The notes beneath the pieces were generated by a model. The model was given only the letters and a program-made list of their open reading frames with translations, was not told where the DNA came from and did not search any database. Below are positions 20,112 through 22,614 of a stretch of DNA of 22,614 nt, in pieces (positions within the stretch are counted from its first letter, which is position 1; each line of letters begins with the position of its first letter). The position numbers and the translations under genes are program-made. Origin of the DNA: JBBTVO01 sp038058335 (GTDB taxonomy: Bacteria > Patescibacteriota > Microgenomatia > Levybacterales > UBA12049); contig JBBUBI010000058.1 in assembly GCA_038058335.1 (NCBI GenBank), positions 1-22,614 of the forward strand, read 5' to 3'.

Positions 20112-20183
20112 AGCCGTCTGTCGGATTTGAACCGACGACCTGCTGTTTACAAAACAGCTGCTCTACCACTGAGCTAAGACGGC
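20112..20183 (-). tRNA. trnT: tRNA-Thr (TGT anticodon)
   Basis: 72 nt. Acceptor GCCGTCT/AGACGGC, anticodon stem GCTGT/ACAGC with loop TTTGTAA, and T arm GTCGG-TTCAAAT-CCGAC. The discriminator is U and CCA is not encoded. First tRNA of the cluster. Confidence 0.96.
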
Positions 20184-20213
20184 AACTACCCAAAGCTGCA
20201 AAGGGCACATGTA

Positions 20214-20242
20214 ATTTTATCAAAAAGAGAAGAAAAGACCAA
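20214..20242 (-). promoter_or_regulatory. Promoter of the tRNA-rpmG cluster
   Basis: Minus-strand TTGGTC (20242-20237), a 17-nt spacer and extended -10 TGA-TAAAAT (hexamer 20219-20214). +1 is near 20207, 24 nt before tRNA-Thr(TGT). It makes the upstream RNA (20302-20475) a separate unit. Confidence 0.6.
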
Positions 20243-20301
20243 CCCCCTGAATATAGAGGACAACTATCGAGGACGAAGAGGAGGGAAACTAAGATAAATA
20301 C

Positions 20302-20475
20302 GTTCTTTGATACCGAGCTTAGCTGGCTGTTCCCCCATATGAAAATCAGGAAGGCTCTCGTATTAGGCTCACCTATATACGAATGCACCTCGTTGTCCCG
20401 AAATAAATCGAAACTACCTCATATGTTGTGAAATTGTAGAGGAAAACTTACCAACTATCTCCAATATCAAAGAGC
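20302..20475 (-). ncRNA. Candidate structured RNA, 6S-RNA-like
   Basis: This 174-nt stretch has no credible reading frame but has its own strong promoter. The predicted first base (G20475) pairs with C20302. The helix 20475-20459 with 20302-20317 has one mismatch, one bulge and several G-U pairs. Further helices in line are AGTTGG/CCAGCT (20456-20451 with 20326-20321), GTTTTCC/GGGGAAC (20447-20441 with 20335-20329) and CATATGA/TCATATG (20425-20419 with 20342-20336), closed by the hairpin TTCGTAT-A-TAGG-TGAG-CCTA-ATACGAG (20383-20357). A 15-nt bulge (20440-20426) lies at nt 36-50. One long rod with a large internal bulge at about nt 40 and about 180 nt in length is the plan of 6S RNA, which binds RNA polymerase. 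SRP, tmRNA and RNase P signatures are absent. Structured RNA: likely; 6S identity: inference. Confidence 0.5.
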
Positions 20476-20481
20476 ATGCAT

Positions 20482-20511
20482 AGTATAAAATCATTTCTAT
20501 TCACTTGTCAA
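20482..20511 (-). promoter_or_regulatory. Strong promoter of the structured RNA
   Basis: Minus-strand TTGACA (20511-20506), an 18-nt spacer and TATACT (20487-20482). +1 is G20475. It is divergent from the nadM promoter. Confidence 0.65.
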
Positions 20512-20534
20512 CCCCGATTTGATTCATTCTTTTC

Positions 20535-20545
20535 TGATATATAAT
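20535..20545 (+). promoter_or_regulatory. Near-leaderless promoter of nadM
   Basis: TGATATATAAT contains TATAAT (20540-20545), which predicts +1 at 20552, one base before the ATG. TTTGAT/TTGATT near 20518-20524 is a possible -35 with a 15-16-nt spacer. Confidence 0.6.
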
Positions 20546-20552
20546 AGTATTC

Positions 20553-21041
20553 ATGAAAGTAAAAATTGGACTAGTTATTGGTCGGTTCCAGCCATTTCAC
20601 AAAGGACATCTTTATTTGATAAAAAAGGCTTTGAAGGAAGCGGATAAGATTATTGTCGCAATCGGATCATCAAATATATCTGATGAAAATAATCCGCTTT
20701 CCTATAAAACACGCATAAAAATGCTTAAGAAGGTGATTGTGCGGGAAAAGCTTGTGAACAAAGTCATAAAAATTATCCCCTCCCCTGATGACCCAAGCGA
20801 TGATATTTGGCTAGCAAAACTTTTAAAAAATGCAGGTAAATTTGATATTGCACTAGGAAATAATGACTGGACGAATGGAATTCTTGGAAAAGCCGGGTAT
20901 AAAGTTTTGGAAATCCCCTATCTAAAACGCTCTTCCTACCAAGGAACAGTCATCAGAAAATTAATTAAATCAAACAATAAATGGGAAAACCTAGTCCCCG
21001 TTTATTTAGTTGGTAAGATTTCAGAAAAACTTACTCCTTAA
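20553..21041 (+). CDS. nadM: Nicotinamide-nucleotide adenylyltransferase, archaeal (NadM) type
   Basis: Joins NMN and ATP to NAD+. The 162-residue protein has the nucleotidyltransferase signature GRFQPFHKGHL (10-20, HxxH with H16 and H19), VAIGSS (35-40), the YKTRIKML helix (51-58) and the second signature SSYQGTVIRKLI (127-138), equal to the YSGTEVRRRM segment of archaeal NMNAT. ENLVPVYLVGKI follows as in that family. Length and motifs fit NadM rather than bacterial NadD. A related cytidylyltransferase-like enzyme is less likely. It is divergent from the structured RNA. Confidence 0.88.
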   Translation: MKVKIGLVIGRFQPFHKGHLYLIKKALKEADKIIVAIGSSNISDENNPLSYKTRIKMLKKVIVREKLVNKVIKIIPSPDDPSDDIWLAKLLKNAGKFDIALGNNDWTNGILGKAGYKVLEIPYLKRSSYQGTVIRKLIKSNNKWENLVPVYLVGKISEKLTP

Positions 21042-21054
21042 GCTTATGCTTTTG

Positions 21055-21063
21055 TGTTATAAT
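21055..21063 (+). promoter_or_regulatory. Leaderless extended -10 of the DUF4342 gene
   Basis: TGT-TATAAT (hexamer 21058-21063) lies just after the nadM stop. +1 is 21070, exactly the A of the ATG. No good -35 is seen. Confidence 0.65.
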
Positions 21064-21069
21064 TGGCAT

Positions 21070-21378
21070 ATGGCAACAGATAAAAGAGCTTCAACGAATA
21101 TGAAAGACAAAACTTCTAATAATAAATCAGCTTTTGAAGAAACGATAAATGTAAAAGGCGAGGAGTTAGTTGAGAAGATAAAATCGCTTATCAAAGAAGG
21201 GAATGTCCGAAGGATTATCATCAAGGATAAAAATGGTAAAGATATTATTCAAATTCCCCTAACTCTTGGAGTAGTTGGCGTAGTTCTAGCCCCTGCGCTT
21301 GCAGCAGTAGGCGCAATCGCTGCACTCGTTGCCGAATGCACTATCACAGTCCAGAGAGAAAATAACCCTAAATCTTAA
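21070..21378 (+). CDS. DUF4342 domain membrane protein
   Basis: 102 residues from ATG 21070. The frame opens 20 codons earlier, inside nadM, but the promoter box lies between. GEELVEKIKSLIKEGNVRRIIIKDKNGKDIIQIPLTLGVVG (about residues 30-70) and APALAAVGAIAALVAECTITVQ (about 73-94) follow the DUF4342 pattern closely: an EK helix, the GNVRRIIIK strand, IPLT and a glycine/alanine-rich membrane segment. The function of the family is not known. The first 25 residues are polar and variable. The last bases of its stop codon overlap the stop codon of the convergent PAP2 gene. Confidence 0.9.
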   Translation: MATDKRASTNMKDKTSNNKSAFEETINVKGEELVEKIKSLIKEGNVRRIIIKDKNGKDIIQIPLTLGVVGVVLAPALAAVGAIAALVAECTITVQRENNPKS

Positions 21379-21998
21379 AGAAATAATACTGCAAAAGCGG
21401 CGAAACCTGTACCCAAAAGAAATCCTCCAATTACGTCAGATGCCCAATGTTCCCCAAGATAAACACGGCTTGCGTACATGATCAAACTAAGTAATAATAT
21501 AAAGCACAGTATCAAAATTTTATTTGACTTCGATAACTTCTTTGACCTCGCTGAGATATAAAATATTATCAAAGCAAGAAAAGCAGTCCTCATGCTATGC
21601 CCCGAAGGAAATGCAAATCCGGGATTCACATAAAAACTCGGCATTGTTACAGGAATATCATACCGATGAAACATACTAGGAGGTCCGGGATGATTTATGA
21701 ATGTTTTACCCGCAATTTCTATAACAAGAGCCAGAACAAACAAAAACACTACTCCTGCGCCTTCGATCTTTCGATTAAATACAACTATTACTAATAATAC
21801 AAGTGTTGTTATCTCAACCGAACCGAGTAAACTAAAAGATGAAAAAAATGTATCAAACGATCTAGAAATATTATTTTGAAGTCTTACGGTAAAATCAAAA
21901 TCAAAACTTACAAAAACATCCTTATTTACCAAGTAAGCAAAAATAAAGAAAAGGCCTACAAGCACCACGCCTAGCCGGGCAAAAAAATTCTTGTTCAT
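21375..21998 (-). CDS. PAP2 family membrane phosphatase with a changed first motif
   Basis: 207 residues with about six membrane segments. The PAP2 motifs are KTFINHPGPP (98-107), PSGHS (131-135) and SRVYLGEHWASDVIGG (177-192). Catalytic H134, R178, H184 and D188 are present. The first motif should be KxxxxxxRP, but the Arg position (105) is Gly. Members of this family dephosphorylate undecaprenyl diphosphate, phosphatidic acid or related lipids at the outer membrane face. The ATG overlaps the galU stop by one base (TAATG), so the two are translationally coupled, which links the enzyme to sugar-nucleotide and envelope glycan metabolism. The Arg loss may be a lineage feature. Confidence 0.92.
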   Translation of the reverse strand: MNKNFFARLGVVLVGLFFIFAYLVNKDVFVSFDFDFTVRLQNNISRSFDTFFSSFSLLGSVEITTLVLLVIVVFNRKIEGAGVVFLFVLALVIEIAGKTFINHPGPPSMFHRYDIPVTMPSFYVNPGFAFPSGHSMRTAFLALIIFYISARSKKLSKSNKILILCFILLLSLIMYASRVYLGEHWASDVIGGFLLGTGFAAFAVLFL

Positions 21999-22614
21999 TA
22001 GTCGAGTTTTAGACCCTTGAGGAAATTGCGGAACTCACCATTTATGTCTTCATGCTCAAGCCCAAATTCTACGATCGTCTTCATGTATTCTATCTTATTT
22101 CCCGTATCATAGTATTTGCCACCCTCAATTTCCACTGCGTAAACAGGCATTCCGTCGTCTCTTAGCATATTTATTGCATCAACCAGCCACACTTCCCCAC
22201 CCTTTCCTGGTTTTACTCTGCGCAACGCATCAAAAATTTCAGGAGGTAAGATGTAGGCTCCATGAGTCGCAATATTTGAAGGAGCATTGTCAGGATCAGG
22301 TTTCTCAACTATTGATTTGATTTTCGAAACGTTTCCCTCAACGTGCTCAAGATCCGCGATTCCGTATCGATTAAGATCTTCTTTTTTCTCGATCTTAACG
22401 CCTGAAATTACTATCCCTCCGTATTTTTCGTGAACTTCAATCATTTGCGCAAGTCTCGGCGGAGTCGAGTAGATAAACTCATCCCCCCACAAGACAGCGA
22501 ACGGCTCGTTCTCAATTACCGGCTCTGCGACTAAAACCGGAGTTCCGTTTCCGTAATTGCCTTTTTGCCTCATGTAAATAAAATTTGCCATATCTGAGAT
22601 TCGCTTAATCTCAT
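21998..22614 (-). CDS. galU: UTP-glucose-1-phosphate uridylyltransferase, 3' part
   Basis: Partial: the frame runs off the right edge (EIKRISDMANFIYMRQKG), so about 90 N-terminal residues are missing. Visible family features are RQKGNYGNGTPVL (near the edge), AVLWGDEFIY (the metal-binding Asp of the GDE/GDD motif), YGIADLE, KIKSIVEKPDPDNAPSNIATHGAYILPPEIF, GGEVWLVDAINML and GGKYYDTGNKIEYMKTIVEFGL. These are the GalU/NTP-transferase order. The enzyme makes UDP-glucose for glycans. An operon with the PAP2 gene is clear from the stop/start overlap. Confidence 0.94.
   Translation of the reverse strand, partial: EIKRISDMANFIYMRQKGNYGNGTPVLVAEPVIENEPFAVLWGDEFIYSTPPRLAQMIEVHEKYGGIVISGVKIEKKEDLNRYGIADLEHVEGNVSKIKSIVEKPDPDNAPSNIATHGAYILPPEIFDALRRVKPGKGGEVWLVDAINMLRDDGMPVYAVEIEGGKYYDTGNKIEYMKTIVEFGLEHEDINGEFRNFLKGLKLD

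Noticed and set aside
20071..20388. Minus frame with hydrophobic stretch over the tRNA-Thr(TGT) leader
   Set aside because: It begins with GTG inside the structured RNA and runs through the tRNA-Thr gene; no promoter or ribosome site fits.
20243..20400. Pairing of GGACAAC (about 20397-20391) with GTTGTCC (about 20263-20257) as a pseudoknot of the structured RNA
   Set aside because: The second strand lies beyond the predicted 3' end and just before the tRNA promoter; a 7-bp match can arise by chance.
20302..20475. tmRNA, SRP RNA or RNase P RNA
   Set aside because: No tag reading frame or tRNA-like end, no GGAA-capped helix 8 with its conserved loop, and no GAGGAAAGTC or ACAGAA motif.
1..22614. 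Recoded UGA (genetic code 25)
   Set aside because: UGA is used as a normal stop at the ends of fmt, the M50 protease and the M23-like lipoprotein, with proteins of normal C-terminal length.

Overview
The window looks like chromosomal DNA of a Candidate Phyla Radiation bacterium (Patescibacteria, probably the Microgenomates side). This is an inference from gene content and style; no marker tree could be run. The DNA is AT-rich and intergenic spaces are short. The tRNAs lack an encoded CCA. Short AT-rich repeats are scattered between genes, there are many secreted proteins with one membrane anchor and PT-rich linkers, and NMN adenylyltransferase is of the archaeal type. TGA ends several genes (fmt, the M50 protease, the M23-like lipoprotein), so this is code 11 and not the UGA=Gly code of Gracilibacteria. 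The sequence is a scaffold: one run of 100 N lies at 17918-18017.

Layout. 55-1671 (minus): mreB with an unusual repeat-encoded insertion, and a four-helix-bundle (S23/IVP-like) gene. 1739-11008: an envelope block with a Pro-rich protein, a 12-TM-class O-antigen ligase/polymerase with TPRs, an M23-like lipoprotein, a second lipoprotein with Ig-like domains, an anchored protein, an opposite-strand PT-rich protein with a sortase-like tail, and a large anchored CAP/SCP protein with CARDB. 11142-14319: housekeeping genes def-fmt, rpmB, an M50 site-2-type protease and gpmA. 14351-15913 (minus): an anchored Cys-rich surface protein with calcium-binding/dockerin-like repeats. 16063-19315: small accessory genes, namely a VOC protein, an unknown (GNAT-like?) protein, an overlapping DUF5678/retropepsin-like pair, a heptad-repeat coiled coil broken by the assembly gap, a methyltransferase and a GIY-YIG nuclease. 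19412-20183 (minus): tRNA-Thr(TGT), tRNA-Tyr(GTA), tRNA-Thr(GGT), rpmG, tRNA-Trp(CCA). 20302-20475 (minus): a probable structured RNA with 6S-RNA-like architecture. 20553-22614: nadM, a DUF4342 protein, a PAP2 phosphatase and the 3' part of galU.

Two things stand out. First, about ten genes on both strands have an extended -10 element (TGnTATAAT-like) whose last base lies only 7-9 nt before the start codon. The predicted transcription start is then the start codon itself or within 2 nt of it. Leaderless transcription appears to be the default here, and only one gene (the VOC protein, 16063) has a strong Shine-Dalgarno sequence. Second, the region upstream of the tRNA cluster holds its own strong promoter followed by a 174-nt sequence. 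Its predicted 5' end pairs with its 3' end, and it folds as one long interrupted hairpin with a 15-nt bulge at nucleotides 36-50, as expected of 6S RNA.

Functionally, the window combines protein synthesis and N-terminal processing (def, fmt, L28, L33, tRNAs), cell shape and envelope building (mreB, ligase/polymerase, galU, PAP2, M23-like protein) and a large set of cell-surface proteins that may serve in host or community contact.
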